The notes under the pieces: model-generated
Told to the model about the DNA's origin: nothing
Database searches by the model: none
The model's input: only the letters and a program-made list of their open reading frames with translations
From: Sinorhizobium mexicanum
GTDB lineage: Bacteria > Pseudomonadota > Alphaproteobacteria > Rhizobiales > Rhizobiaceae
Direction: 5' to 3'
DNA length: 64,000 nucleotides
Assembly: GCF_013488225.1 (NCBI RefSeq)
Contig: NZ_CP041238.1
Location: 3,569,501 to 3,633,500, forward strand
Made by a program: the position numbers and the translations under genes
Shown here: positions 28,673-36,881 of the stretch, one piece after another
Layout: each line of letters starts with the position of its first letter
Position numbering within the stretch: position 1 is the stretch's first letter

Positions 28673-29764
28673 TCATGCCTTGCCCGGTGGTATCGGGCGG
28701 AAAATACGCCGCAATTCGCGAGCCTTACGCTTTAGCTCCTGCCATCGCGAGGCGTGTGGCTCGCCTCCGAAACGATCCCAGGACGGATAGTGGAGCAATT
28801 CCGTCAGAAGTGTCAGAAATGTAAATGGTCCACGAAGATATCCTCGCTCCAGTTGAATTTTCCTTCGAGAAAGTTGAAGGTTCGGCAATATGCCGGAAGG
28901 CTCGGCAAGGTCACTGGATATATTGAAAAGTATACTTGCCGTCAGAATTTGCGTATCTATCGCATGTCTTTCATATCCCGGTGCGAACAGGGATCTTAAC
29001 GCCTCCCACCGCATCTCCTCTGTGGATCGCGCGAGGTTTGCTATATCGAGGAGATGGCGCACGTCCACCAGGCCTCGCCAGTAGTCCCCATCCTGAAATT
29101 GATCGTGCAGCATCAGGTAGACAATCTGGGCAAACGGCGAAGGGACATAGACATGAGCGCCATCAAGCGTCATCCGGCTGCCGTTGCGATATACCCACTC
29201 GATGTCGCTGAAGGCGGCCGGCCCCTTTGGACGGCATTGGAGGTCGATGCTGCCCGCATCTTCAGGACGAGCGAGCACGACGGGTAGGCGAAACTTTGGA
29301 TTTCCAGGCCAGGAGCCCGCGCCGGCGTCCTCGCGGATGACATAGCCAATACTTTGCAGTGCGCCAATGGCCCTGGGCATATCAGCGGGGCGAACGAAGA
29401 TATCCAGATCGGTAAGCATCCGCGCACCGATCTCGCTCTGTCTCTGCGCCAGCAGAATAGCGGCGCCCTTCATGGCGACCGGTTCGATGCCAATGCCATT
29501 CAGGCAACCTATCGCTTCCTCCAGTTGTGAATTCAGCCTTGTATTGCGCTGAGCGTTTCGCCGGTAGATCTCCGCGAGATATGCCTGAACCTCCTCAGGG
29601 ATGTCTTCGGGGCGCGCATATCTGCCCATCGCCGCGGCGAGCGACGAAATCGTCATGCTTTTATTTGCCAGTCCTATGACGGCATCCCAGTCGACGTCGC
29701 TGGGAACGCAGCCGTCCAGGCAGGAAGCGAGCGCGAGGAGATCCCTGTAGCTATCCCTCTTCAT
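28673..29764 (-). CDS. Nucleotidyltransferase family protein (NTP_transf_5)
   Basis: This 363-residue protein has the NTP_transf_5 core: EPVAMKGAAILLAQ (MKG at 98-100), then ARMLTDLDIFVRP with paired acidic residues DLD at 119-121, and SIDLQCRPKG as the third acid site. LHDQFQDGDYWRGLVDVRHLLDIANLA follows. Family members appear beside PqqD-like and HprK-like proteins in peptide and polysaccharide clusters, but the transferred nucleotide and target are not known. Its start overlaps the kinase stop by 14 bases, so the two are coupled. The C-terminus is Arg/Lys-rich. Confidence 0.83.
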   Translation of the reverse strand: MKRDSYRDLLALASCLDGCVPSDVDWDAVIGLANKSMTISSLAAAMGRYARPEDIPEEVQAYLAEIYRRNAQRNTRLNSQLEEAIGCLNGIGIEPVAMKGAAILLAQRQSEIGARMLTDLDIFVRPADMPRAIGALQSIGYVIREDAGAGSWPGNPKFRLPVVLARPEDAGSIDLQCRPKGPAAFSDIEWVYRNGSRMTLDGAHVYVPSPFAQIVYLMLHDQFQDGDYWRGLVDVRHLLDIANLARSTEEMRWEALRSLFAPGYERHAIDTQILTASILFNISSDLAEPSGILPNLQLSRRKIQLERGYLRGPFTFLTLLTELLHYPSWDRFGGEPHASRWQELKRKARELRRIFRPIPPGKA

Positions 29765-30854
29765 GATATCGGCTCAGGATCGCGACGGCCTCATCGAGCC
29801 GTGAAAAAGTAAGCTCGACCAATCGAGCGCCGGAAACGGCTGTCAGCAGGCTCTCGAACTGCATCACGTCCAAACGTCGCTCTGAAGTGAACGCCCCCGA
29901 GAGCAATTCAGAAAGCGCCTGCACCGGCTCGACTGCCGAAATCACCGCCGGTCCTTCTTTCCGACGCCGGATAAGCACGATCATGTGCAGCGGAACATGT
30001 TCGCGCGGCGCATATCGAACCGGCGCCAAGTATCGGACTCTCTTGTTGTCGAGGCGACGGTGAACAGGGCAGGCGATGATCGCGTCGCGAAGGCCGTCCA
30101 GGAGATCCCACGACCCGGATTTGAGCGCGGGCGCAAAGGGTACGCCGCGCATTAGGCCCCTTCCATCCATCAAGGCGATGTCGTCCCCGCCGCAATCAAA
30201 GCCCGCTGCGACAAGTGCCAGGGCAAGAGTAGTCTTTCCCGCACCGGGAGCGCCACAGATCAACAGGCTGCGCGCGTTTTTCACGAGAAGCGCCCCGTGC
30301 AGCGCGACATCGGTGCCGACCGCCCCCAAGGCATCTTCCGTCAGAAATCCCTTCAATGCCGGAACCGCTTCGGCGCTGGTCACGATCATACCGCGCGAGC
30401 CATTCCTGCGAATGCAACCGCAGTCGCCGAACCTTGCCACGTCGTAGGCAAGAGCAGCCTGTGCGCCGGGCCTTGCCAGATGATCGAAAACAGGCAGGAA
30501 GAGATCGCGAACACTTCGATCGTAATATGCAATCGCGGCAGCTGTCGTTGCGAGATCAAGCACATGGGTATGAATAGGCTGTCCGTCATTCTCATCGAGA
30601 ACAACGTCCAGCAACCCCTGACGCGACCAGGACCGGAGATATTTTTTCACGAAAGCGTTGGCGGGACCACGGGCCAAACCACGCCCCACCAGATCGGATA
30701 CCATTTCCTGAAACGACAGCGCTTCGACGAGGTTGCACGTCAAATACGCCGTCAGGTCATCGACTTCAAAAATCTGTTGCGCCGGTTCAACGAAAATCGT
30801 CTTGCGTTGCCCAAGCAGAAAAAATCGTGCGCCGTCAGAGACGCGGAACTTCAT
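29751..30854 (-). CDS. PqqD/RRE-like domain fused to HprK-like kinase
   Basis: Residues 10-85 look like a PqqD-type RiPP recognition element (RFFLLGQRKTIFVEPAQQIFEVDDLTAYLT, then VSDLVGRGLAR and VKKYLRSWSRQGLLDV). Residues 175-365 form an HPr-kinase-like P-loop domain with Walker A GAPGAGKTTLAL at 201-212, DCGGDDIALMDGRG and PFAPALKSGSWDLLDGL. HprK homologues in lasso-peptide clusters phosphorylate a precursor's C-terminal residue. No PTS context or HPr is nearby. A good ribosome site (AAGGGGG) precedes ATG 30854. It is the first gene of the three-gene locus. The RRE assignment is by eye and should be tested by profile search. Confidence 0.78.
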   Translation of the reverse strand: MKFRVSDGARFFLLGQRKTIFVEPAQQIFEVDDLTAYLTCNLVEALSFQEMVSDLVGRGLARGPANAFVKKYLRSWSRQGLLDVVLDENDGQPIHTHVLDLATTAAAIAYYDRSVRDLFLPVFDHLARPGAQAALAYDVARFGDCGCIRRNGSRGMIVTSAEAVPALKGFLTEDALGAVGTDVALHGALLVKNARSLLICGAPGAGKTTLALALVAAGFDCGGDDIALMDGRGLMRGVPFAPALKSGSWDLLDGLRDAIIACPVHRRLDNKRVRYLAPVRYAPREHVPLHMIVLIRRRKEGPAVISAVEPVQALSELLSGAFTSERRLDVMQFESLLTAVSGARLVELTFSRLDEAVAILSRYHEEG

Positions 30855-30902
30855 TCCAACCCCCTTGCCCGCCGCCTGAGCCTCGAAATTTCAGCCCTGC
30901 GC

Positions 30903-31028
30903 CTATTTCTGCTCGAAATTCGGCCTGCCCGCCAGTCTGCTGGCAGTGTTCGGCAAATTTTTTCCGGCGCGCCTCGCACCCAGGGGGCCTTCGGTGACGC
31001 CACCCGGCACGTTCGCTTGACCGTCCAT
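30903..31028 (-). CDS. 41-codon ORF upstream of the RRE-kinase (doubtful)
   Basis: ATG 31028 to TAG at 30903-30905 encodes MDGQANVPGGVTEGPLGARR and then 21 more residues ending GRPNFEQK. It points the same way as the kinase and ends 48 bases before it. AAGGGAG is present but only 1 nt from the ATG, too close for a normal ribosome site. It may be noise or a small precursor peptide. I list it only because of its position. Confidence 0.2.
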   Translation of the reverse strand: MDGQANVPGGVTEGPLGARRAGKNLPNTASRLAGRPNFEQK

Positions 31029-31083
31029 ACTCCCTTTGGCGGGCGCCCCTAATTCTTGACTGCAACCCGGGCTGTGAGAGCCT

Positions 31084-31180
31084 ACAGCATGATTCCTCAA
31101 GTCGGCATCGACTTCAGGAATCATGCAGCGATTCAAAGTGCAGCGGCCTTTGCGCGTCTCGGGAGACGCGCGGCGCTGTG
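31084..31180 (-). repeat. RIME-type element, copy 6 (inverted)
   Basis: ATGATTCCTCAAGTCGGCATCG, CTTCAGGAATCATGCAGCG, ATTCAAAGTGCAGCGGCC and GCGCGTCTCGGGAGACGCGC are the usual blocks in reverse. It occupies the kinase upstream region. Confidence 0.75.
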
Positions 31181-31215
31181 GGACGTCTCGGTGTAGTCGA
31201 AGAAACGGTGCTACG

Positions 31216-31521
31216 ATGCCCCAACAAGACAGAAAACGTCGTGCCGCCCAGATTCCCTCCGGTAGTTGGCCACCTCGCATGATGGCTGAGATGGCGGCCG
31301 GCTACGTTGGAGAAAAGCACGTCGAGGACTTCCTCGAGCGTATCGGGAAAGGCTACCCGCAGCCACGTGTGGTCGAGGGACCAAGGCGCAAGTTCTGGTA
31401 CAAGGACGACTTAGACAAGGCCATGAACATGGCTCTACCCAGCGCGCCGCGGCTGGTCGACAAATTCCAGGCGAAAATGGCGGAACGCAGGGCCGCCCGG
31501 CGAGCCCGCGTCAAAGCTTGA
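31216..31521 (+). CDS. Small AlpA/excisionase-like DNA-binding protein
   Basis: From ATG 31216 this basic 101-residue protein reads MPQQDRKRRAAQIPSGSWPP, then MAEMAAGYVGEKHVEDFLERIGKG, YPQPRVVEGPRRKFWYKDDLDKAM and an Arg/Ala-rich tail. The pattern (degenerate helix-turn-helix, then P.P and a W-x-x-DLD-x-A helix) is like AlpA/Xis-type phage regulators. No phage structural gene lies nearby. A longer reading would start inside the RIME and is unlikely. It is convergent with a small exported ORF with an 11-base overlap. Confidence 0.55.
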   Translation: MPQQDRKRRAAQIPSGSWPPRMMAEMAAGYVGEKHVEDFLERIGKGYPQPRVVEGPRRKFWYKDDLDKAMNMALPSAPRLVDKFQAKMAERRAARRARVKA

Positions 31522-31678
31522 TGACGCTGGAGACCCAATATTCCACCCGATCCTGGAGGGCGTTGCCTTGCGCTTTCGCTTCGCTCCAGCCCGCGCGGCG
31601 GTACCGGCCGTCGGTCGCGATCTGATCGATCGCCAAGAGGCCACACAATCCAACAATGAGGAGTAGCAAGCCGCGCAT
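31511..31678 (-). CDS. Short exported or membrane-anchored protein (55 aa)
   Basis: ATG at 31678 opens MRGLLLLIVGLCGLLAIDQI followed by ATDGRYRRAGWSEAKAQGNALQ and ending VSSVIKL. The first 20 residues are a hydrophobic segment, perhaps a signal anchor. The stop (31511-31513) overlaps the 3' end of the AlpA-like gene on the other strand. An ATTTAG-type palindrome lies 15 bases upstream. No function recognised. Confidence 0.45.
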   Translation of the reverse strand: MRGLLLLIVGLCGLLAIDQIATDGRYRRAGWSEAKAQGNALQDRVEYWVSSVIKL

Positions 31679-31692
31679 TCCGGAATCTTAAC

Positions 31693-31718
31693 GCTAAATG
31701 ATTTAGCAAATACTAAAT
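31693..31718. promoter_or_regulatory. Operator-like palindrome cluster
   Basis: GCTAAAT (31693-31699), g, ATTTAGC (31701-31707) is a perfect 15-base palindrome. A third half-site CTAAAT lies at 31713-31718, itself inverted to ATTTAG at 31701-31706. It sits between the 55-residue ORF and a non-coding stretch, where a repressor site would be expected. Confidence 0.4.
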
Positions 31719-31849
31719 TTTATCACGCAAATGCAGCAGATCGTCACACGCGCTTTATTTGCAGAAGCGTACCGGAATCGGAGATTCGGACCTTCCTCTC
31801 TCACCACTCCATCGATAGCGTCGCATCGTAGTTTCTCATTGGAGCTACA

Positions 31850-31918
31850 TCTTTCCCCCGCATCCCTTGAAGGCAACGGGATGCGAAACTTGCCCCGCCA
31901 TCGCGCGGGGCTTTTTCT
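31850..31918 (+). ncRNA. Candidate trans-encoded sRNA 3' portion
   Basis: Two consecutive hairpins: CGCATCCC (31859-31866) with GGGATGCG (31878-31885), then a terminator GCCCCGC (31892-31898) with GCGGGGC (31905-31911) followed by five T. No gene ends near enough upstream on this strand, the AlpA-like gene stopping 340 bases earlier. The layout is that of a small RNA with an unpaired CTTTCCCCC stretch before the first hairpin. I could not place a promoter. Confidence 0.35.
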
Positions 31919-32073
31919 TGGGATCAGTCACCCGCGCTCGCATGAAACAGTGGTCACACTTTGCGAGTATCGATCCTGGACGGGATGTTGAAGGCCAATC
32001 CGGTCGACGACGACGCCGTGCGAACCTTCCGCTGACCGTTGCCCGGCGCGGGGGGACTACGCACCCCGCCATC

Positions 32074-32747
32074 CTACCGCCCTTGAACATCGAGAAAGCT
32101 GGTGCGCTTCTTAAGGAATAGCAGCGCCAGGTAGACGACAGTCCCAAAGATGAAAGCTCCAATCCAGGCTGACTCGTCGAACAAGCGTCCGTGGAACAGG
32201 ATGTCGCCAAGCGCCTCTATGGCTGCGAATGCGACAATGATCGCAAAGAAGCCCGGATACTCCCGTCGTAGAGCGTTCCTCGGCGAGAACGGCAAGGCGG
32301 GTCGCTCCCAACCGGATAGCCGAGGGAAAAACACGGGAACGCGTTGAGCCCATTCCTTATACTGTTCGCCAAACTTTTCCGCGAGGAAGGCCTCTTCGGC
32401 CGCGATGAGGCGGCCAGGTAGATGACAGCGTTTCCGAAATAGAGCGGGTTTCTACAAAGCGAGTACATTCCGGTAGTGTTGAGCGACTCGGCAATCTGCT
32501 TCCGAGTGTTGCGGCCGGATGTGCCTTTCGGGGCATGCCCCACGGTAAAAGCTCTTATTGCCAGCCCCACGAGTGCAAGCGCGAGGCAGAAACCCTCGTA
32601 GACGAAATCCGCTCCGTCGCCGAAACGGAGCTCGATCGGCTCACCCTGACTGAGGACAAGAAATGCAATCGGAATGGTAATCAGCAGCACGTAGCTGCGC
32701 CAGCGGAAGAACCAGTTTCCCTGGTGAACGATATCATCGAGTATCAT
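32074..32747 (-). pseudogene. Broken ICMT-like membrane methyltransferase
   Basis: The 5' part from ATG 32747 reads MILDDIVHQGNWFFRWRSYVLLITIPIAFL, and continues through RAFTVGHAPKGTSGRNT, TGMYSLCRNPLYFGNAVIYL. The frame then changes near 32420, and the family's next block LIAAEEAFLAEKFGEQYKEW, VPVFFPRLSGWERP continues in a different frame to the stop at 32074. The transmembrane stretch usually found between these blocks is missing, so a deletion of roughly 60 bases with a frameshift explains it. In frame the 5' piece runs on into unrelated residues. An intact relative is at 14810-15292. Confidence 0.7.
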
Positions 32748-33122
32748 CGAGCAGGTTCTCCATTCAAAGGCGGACCGAAGCGGCCGAGGCGGCCGTCTGA
32801 GCCTGAATGCCTGGCGCACTCGAGCCGGCGGGGCGGCAGCAACACCTTCCACGATCAGTATTCCGCCAACCTGTCGGCGAGCCGTCAATATCACCGCGAT
32901 GCCGCGCATTGAGGAGACGCCCTGAACGCCCACTCGAGAGCCCTTGGCGGGCGCAGCGGGCGCGCTCTTGTATGGAACGATTTTTGATGAAGAGCGGAAA
33001 ATTCACTTTTCCGGATTTCGGTGTCAAAATTCCGGAAAATCGCTGCGAGCTCCGGCGCGACAGTCACCCGTGTCTTAGGGCCAAACTGTTACCTATGCCT
33101 CCGGGCCGGACAACCTTGTCAA
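32748..33122. other. Intergenic stretch with inverted repeat before tRNA-Met
   Basis: This 375-base gap has no credible gene. TTTTCCGGA (33007-33015) and TCCGGAAAA (33031-33039) form a 9-base inverted repeat around a 15-base loop, lying 84 bases from the tRNA. The remainder is GC-rich sequence without recognised features. Confidence 0.45.
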
Positions 33123-33199
33123 TGGTAGCGGAGGAGGGATTCGAACCCCCGACACAAGGATTATGATTCCTCTGCTCTAACCTACTGAGCTACTCCGCC
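33123..33199 (-). tRNA. tRNA-Met (CAT), elongator
   Basis: The minus strand folds as a complete 77-base tRNA: acceptor GGCGGAG/CTCCGCT, D stem GCTC/GAGC, anticodon stem GAGGA/TCCTT with loop ATCATAA (anticodon CAT), T stem GGGGG/CCCTC with TTCGAAT, and an encoded CCA end. The G1-U72 wobble and GGCGGAGTAGCTCAGTAGG start match the rhizobial elongator methionine tRNA rather than the initiator. A CAT tRNA-Ile2 is less likely by overall sequence. Confidence 0.93.
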
Positions 33200-33333
33200 G
33201 CCGGTGCCGTGGAAGCTTCCGCTGGAAGCCCGTCTCGGCTGGACGGGCGGCTTATAAGGTGCTGTTCCGGCTAGTGTCAAGCAAAGTCTGCGGGAAAATG
33301 TGAACTTTTCCTGACGTTGCTGATCACGCCTTC

Positions 33334-34530
33334 TCAAGCCGCCGCCGGCTCCTGCAAAAGCGCCTTGAGCGCCGCTTCCGCGCCGGGCTCGCGCTCGGAT
33401 TTGCGAATGAAGCCGCCGCCATAGACGCGCGCGTCTTCGCCGGCGCCGGAATAAAGCGCGCAGGCCTGACCAGGCGCCACGCCGGCCTCGCCCTCGGCAA
33501 GCTCGACATAAAGGCCCTCGGCGTCGCTCTTCAGGACCGCCGGCATCGGCTGGCGGGTGGAGCGCACCTTGGCGAAGCAGTCGAAGCCGCGGGCGGCCGC
33601 CTGCTCGAGTTCCTCATCGCCCAGCCAGTTGACGTCGCGCAGATAGACGCGGCGCGTCTCCAGCGCCTCCTTCGGGCCGACGATGACGCGGCGCGAGCGG
33701 GCGTCGAGATAGACCACGTAAAGCGGCTCACCGGTGGCGACGCCGATGCCGCGCCGTTGGCCGATCGTGTAATGCAGGATGCCGTCGTGGCTGCCAAGCA
33801 CCCGGCCGTCGAGATGGACGATCTCGCCGGCAAGGGACGCATTCGGCTTCAGCTTCGAAACGATGTCGCTGTATTTGCCCTGCGGCACGAAGCAGATGTC
33901 CTGGCTGTCGGCCTTCTTGGCAACGATCAGGCCCATGTCCGCGGCAAGCGCCCGCGTCTCGGCCTTGGAAAGGCCGCCCAGGGGGAAGCGCAGATAATCG
34001 ATCTGCTCCTGCGTGGTCGCGAACAGGAAATAGCTCTGGTCGCGCTCGGCGTCCGTCGGCCGGTAGAGCGCGCGCTGCCCTGCATAACGCGGGTTCGGGC
34101 TCGGCCGGGAACGGATGTAGTGGCCGGTGGCGAGCGCATCGGCACCGAGTTCCTTGGCAGTCGCCAGCAGATCGGCGAACTTGACCGTCTGATTGCAGGC
34201 AACGCAAGGGATCGGCGTCTCGCCGGCGATATAGCTTTCGGCGAAGGGATTGATCACCGTCTCGCGGAAGCGCGCCTCATAGTCCAGCACATAATGCGGA
34301 ATACCAAGCGTCTCGCAGACGCGACGCGCATCGTCGATGTCCTGGCCGGCGCAGCAGGAGCCGGCGCGATGCACCGCCGCACCGTGATCGTAGAGTTGCA
34401 GCGTGATGCCGAGTACGTCATAGCCCTCGCGTTTGAGCAGCCCCGCCACGACGGAGGAATCGACGCCGCCGGACATGGCGACGACGACGCGCGTATCTTC
34501 GGGCTTGCGGTCAAAATCGAGACTGTTCAC
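33334..34530 (-). CDS. mnmA: tRNA-specific 2-thiouridylase MnmA
   Basis: MnmA (398 residues) thiolates U34 of tRNA Lys/Glu/Gln with sulfur relayed from IscS/Tus proteins. Signatures are the PP-loop [18 protein letters not shown], the catalytic Cys pair ([12 protein letters not shown] and [15 protein letters not shown]) and [21 protein letters not shown]. The start is GTG at 34530, opening the conserved [14 protein letters not shown]; residues upstream are non-conserved and basic. It is a single gene between tRNA-Met and a LuxR regulator. The TusA-like protein at 14.4 kb could be a sulfur donor, but that is conjecture. Confidence 0.96.
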   Translation of the reverse strand: MNSLDFDRKPEDTRVVVAMSGGVDSSVVAGLLKREGYDVLGITLQLYDHGAAVHRAGSCCAGQDIDDARRVCETLGIPHYVLDYEARFRETVINPFAESYIAGETPIPCVACNQTVKFADLLATAKELGADALATGHYIRSRPSPNPRYAGQRALYRPTDAERDQSYFLFATTQEQIDYLRFPLGGLSKAETRALAADMGLIVAKKADSQDICFVPQGKYSDIVSKLKPNASLAGEIVHLDGRVLGSHDGILHYTIGQRRGIGVATGEPLYVVYLDARSRRVIVGPKEALETRRVYLRDVNWLGDEELEQAAARGFDCFAKVRSTRQPMPAVLKSDAEGLYVELAEGEAGVAPGQACALYSGAGEDARVYGGGFIRKSEREPGAEAALKALLQEPAAA

Positions 34531-34724
34531 GGGATCCAATCCGGCATTGCGGCGCCTGCGCCGATCGTTTGCGCCGCGCTGTTTCACGCTCCTGCCGCGG
34601 GCCTTCCGCAAAATGCGGCGCCGGCGGCATTTTCAAAGCTTTCTGTGCCGCGACATATAGAAACTTGTCCGCCTTGCGGCAAGGGCGGAGGTCTGGGCGG
34701 CGTTTTTGCGCCTGAACGACGCGG

Positions 34725-35471
34725 TCAGATCAGTTTCATCCGCATCGCCCGGGCGATCGCCTGCATGCGGTTGACGGCATCGAGTTTGCGGGTCGCGCTC
34801 TTGAAATAGCTGCTGACGGTGTAGGCGGAAATGCCGAGGATGATGGCAATCTCGTCGCTGCTCTTGCCGGCCGCCGCCCAGCGCAGGCACTCGATCTCGC
34901 GGCCGGACAGTTTTTCACGGACCGTGCTGCCCGCATCAAAGGTACGCTCGAGGCACTCGAAAAGCTGCACCAGTGTCAGGTAGAGCACCGCACGTTCGGC
35001 ACCGACCGGCTCGTCCCGAGCGCCCGAAAGCATGACCACGAACGGTTCCCCATAGGTCGTATGCAAGAGCAAGGCAAAATGACGCGCCATGTCGGAATCG
35101 GCCTGGAGCTGGCGGACAGACATTTCCCCTCCGTCCCCGCGTGCCGCGTCCAGAAGCTCGGCGCCACCTGCAAGCGGCAACTTCGTCTGGCGCAGGCGCT
35201 CGACAAGGACGCTCGCGTGAAACGCCCCGGAGACATCGTACTGGCGAACCAGCTCGGCCGGCCAATTGCTGAGCACCAGGCTTTCGGAAAACCGCTGCTG
35301 TTCGGCGAGCGGCAGCCGCGCGATCAGGAAGCGTTGAAAGCGATAGCGCGCGATCAATCTGCGCATCAGGTGCAGAAGCTCGTATTCCGTGCGCACCGAC
35401 GCCGGATCGAATTCGAAAGACATGTCCTCGTCAGCCTCGCGCCGCAAGGTCGGCTCACTCGATTCCTTCAT
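34725..35471 (-). CDS. Orphan LuxR-family transcriptional regulator
   Basis: This 248-residue protein has a variable N-terminal domain (about 1-170, reminiscent of an autoinducer-binding fold but without its full set of conserved residues that I can identify) and a C-terminal LuxR HTH: LSGREIECLRWAAAGKSSDE, IAIILGISAYTVSSYFKSATRKLDAVNR. No luxI-type synthase is nearby. Rhizobia carry several such orphans affecting motility and exopolysaccharide. Start ATG 35471 has AAGG 1 nt upstream; MSFEFD (35423) is an alternative. Signal unknown. Confidence 0.85.
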   Translation of the reverse strand: MKESSEPTLRREADEDMSFEFDPASVRTEYELLHLMRRLIARYRFQRFLIARLPLAEQQRFSESLVLSNWPAELVRQYDVSGAFHASVLVERLRQTKLPLAGGAELLDAARGDGGEMSVRQLQADSDMARHFALLLHTTYGEPFVVMLSGARDEPVGAERAVLYLTLVQLFECLERTFDAGSTVREKLSGREIECLRWAAAGKSSDEIAIILGISAYTVSSYFKSATRKLDAVNRMQAIARAMRMKLI

Positions 35472-35950
35472 ACCTTGTCACCACGTTGCCGGCACGCGTT
35501 CGACCGGTCGAGAATGGAATGCTCCGTTACAACCGGCGCGACATCAGCTGCCAGCTGAAATACAACCGGCTCTGCCCTGCCAGCCGTGCAAGCAACGCGG
35601 CCGGTCAAGAAAATATGTTGTGCCCAGGAGATAATTCCGGGAGCGTAAACGCGAACGCTCATTCTTTGATGGGCGCCTCGCTACCAAAAATTTTAGTTGA
35701 AGTGAAATGTGGTAATTGCATGGCTCCCATGTGAAAACTACGCGAACCCCAGGCTTTCCACGCAAAGGTCAGGGAGTGGGAGCAACGGAATGATCCGCTG
35801 GGATATTTTTTCGTTGGGATGGTCGAAATCGCGCCACGGCTTTGAAGTGTCTCAAATTATGAGCAAATTGTTACCTGCCGCTTAGGCAAATGTTAAATGT
35901 GGCAGGCTAAGGTCACGGTCATATGGTCTTGAGTTTGTGTAGAGAGTCCC
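35472..35950. other. Long AT-rich intergenic region before sciP
   Basis: The 479-base gap separates a LuxR regulator from sciP. Open frames here are unconvincing. The segment 35600-35760 is A+T rich. One GAGTC (CcrM-type) site is at 35942-35946, next to the sciP start. It probably carries promoters for both flanking regulators, but none is clear to me. Confidence 0.4.
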
Positions 35951-36226
35951 ATGACCGAAATGATGCGACCACGCGTAAAGTATGTCATCGGCCCCGATGG
36001 CAGCCCTCTGACGATTGCGGATCTCCCGCCGGCGAACACCCGGCGCTGGGTTATCCGCCGGAAGGCTGAAGTCGTCGCCGCCGTGCGCGGTGGCCTTTTG
36101 AGCCTTGAAGAGGCATGCGAACGGTACACGCTGACCGTCGAGGAATTCCTTTCCTGGCAGTCCTCCATCAACGACCACGGTCTCGCCGGGCTGCGGACCA
36201 CGCGCATCCAACAGTATCGCCACTGA
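35951..36226 (+). CDS. sciP: SciP-like CtrA inhibitory protein (DUF1153)
   Basis: This 91-residue DUF1153 protein has RVKYVIGPDGSPLTIADLPP, TRRWVIRRKAEVVAAVRGGL and EEACERYTLTVEEFLSWQSS, the helix-turn-helix characteristic of SciP. In Caulobacter, SciP binds CtrA-dependent promoters and blocks their activation in G1. Its presence next to fliJ and ctrA supports the same name. A perfect 14-base stem terminator lies just downstream. CtrA control of this gene is expected from relatives but not shown here. Confidence 0.9.
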   Translation: MTEMMRPRVKYVIGPDGSPLTIADLPPANTRRWVIRRKAEVVAAVRGGLLSLEEACERYTLTVEEFLSWQSSINDHGLAGLRTTRIQQYRH

Positions 36227-36249
36227 TTTCACCCGACAGGGCCATAGTT

Positions 36250-36296
36250 CGACACCGGCGGCTCGGGATCTGCCCGCAGCCGCCGGTGTCGTTTTG
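36250..36296 (+). terminator. sciP terminator
   Basis: CGACACCGGCGGCT (36250-36263) pairs fully with AGCCGCCGGTGTCG (36278-36291), followed by TTTT. Confidence 0.85.
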
Positions 36297-36390
36297 ATCG
36301 CAAGTCCCTTTGAACCGCGCGCGATTCCGGTCTCGGAAAATATGCTGTAGCATCCCGGCCGGCACCAACAGATGCGGAGCGAGAAGATCG

Positions 36391-36672
36391 ATGGACATCG
36401 TCAACGAAGAAATCAATGCGAAGGGCCGCTATTCAGCGACCGTGGAAGGTTATACCGGCGAGATGACCTATTCTCGATCCTCGCCGAGCTTGATCATCAT
36501 CGATCACACGCTGGTGCCGGATGAGTTGCGCGGCAAGGGTGTCGGGCAAGCGCTCGCAAAGCACGCGGTCGAGGAAGCGCGTAAAGGTGGCTGGAAGATC
36601 ATTCCGCTCTGCCCCTTCATGCGCGCGCAGGCCATGCGTCATCCCGAGTGGCAGGACGCGATCCAGGCGTAA
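36391..36672 (+). CDS. GNAT-like N-acetyltransferase (COG2388)
   Basis: This 93-residue protein of the small GCN5-related group shows GRYSATVEGYTGEMTYSR, IDHTLVPDELRGKGVGQALA (the acetyl-CoA-binding R/Q-x-x-G-x-G/A loop is RGKGVG) and GWKIIPLCPFMRAQAMRHPE. The length is normal for COG2388. The target is unknown; most family members are uncharacterised. ATG 36391 opens the conserved part. It lies between sciP and fliJ, convergent with fliJ, with 209 bases between the ends. Confidence 0.85.
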   Translation: MDIVNEEINAKGRYSATVEGYTGEMTYSRSSPSLIIIDHTLVPDELRGKGVGQALAKHAVEEARKGGWKIIPLCPFMRAQAMRHPEWQDAIQA

Positions 36673-36881
36673 GCATCCGGGGGGAAGCCGGCCCGCGCGA
36701 GCCGGCCCTCGCGAGCACGGTGAGATCGCGAAACGCGCATTTCTCCCCTGCTCCTTCCATTCGACGAACGGCTCGTCACCCAACGCTTCGACCCGCCTTG
36801 CATCGGACATGCGAGGCGGGTTCCGTTCAGGCCGCGACAAGCTGCCTCCGATCAAACCGGGGACCCAGGCGCGGCGTTTGA

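Larger units (their letters stand above)
31679..32073. other. Intergenic stretch with operator-like site and sRNA-like hairpins
   Basis: The 395-base gap holds the palindrome cluster and the double hairpin listed separately. Short open frames on both strands lack ribosome sites and look like chance. The segment 31930-32070 shows nothing recognisable. Confidence 0.5.
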
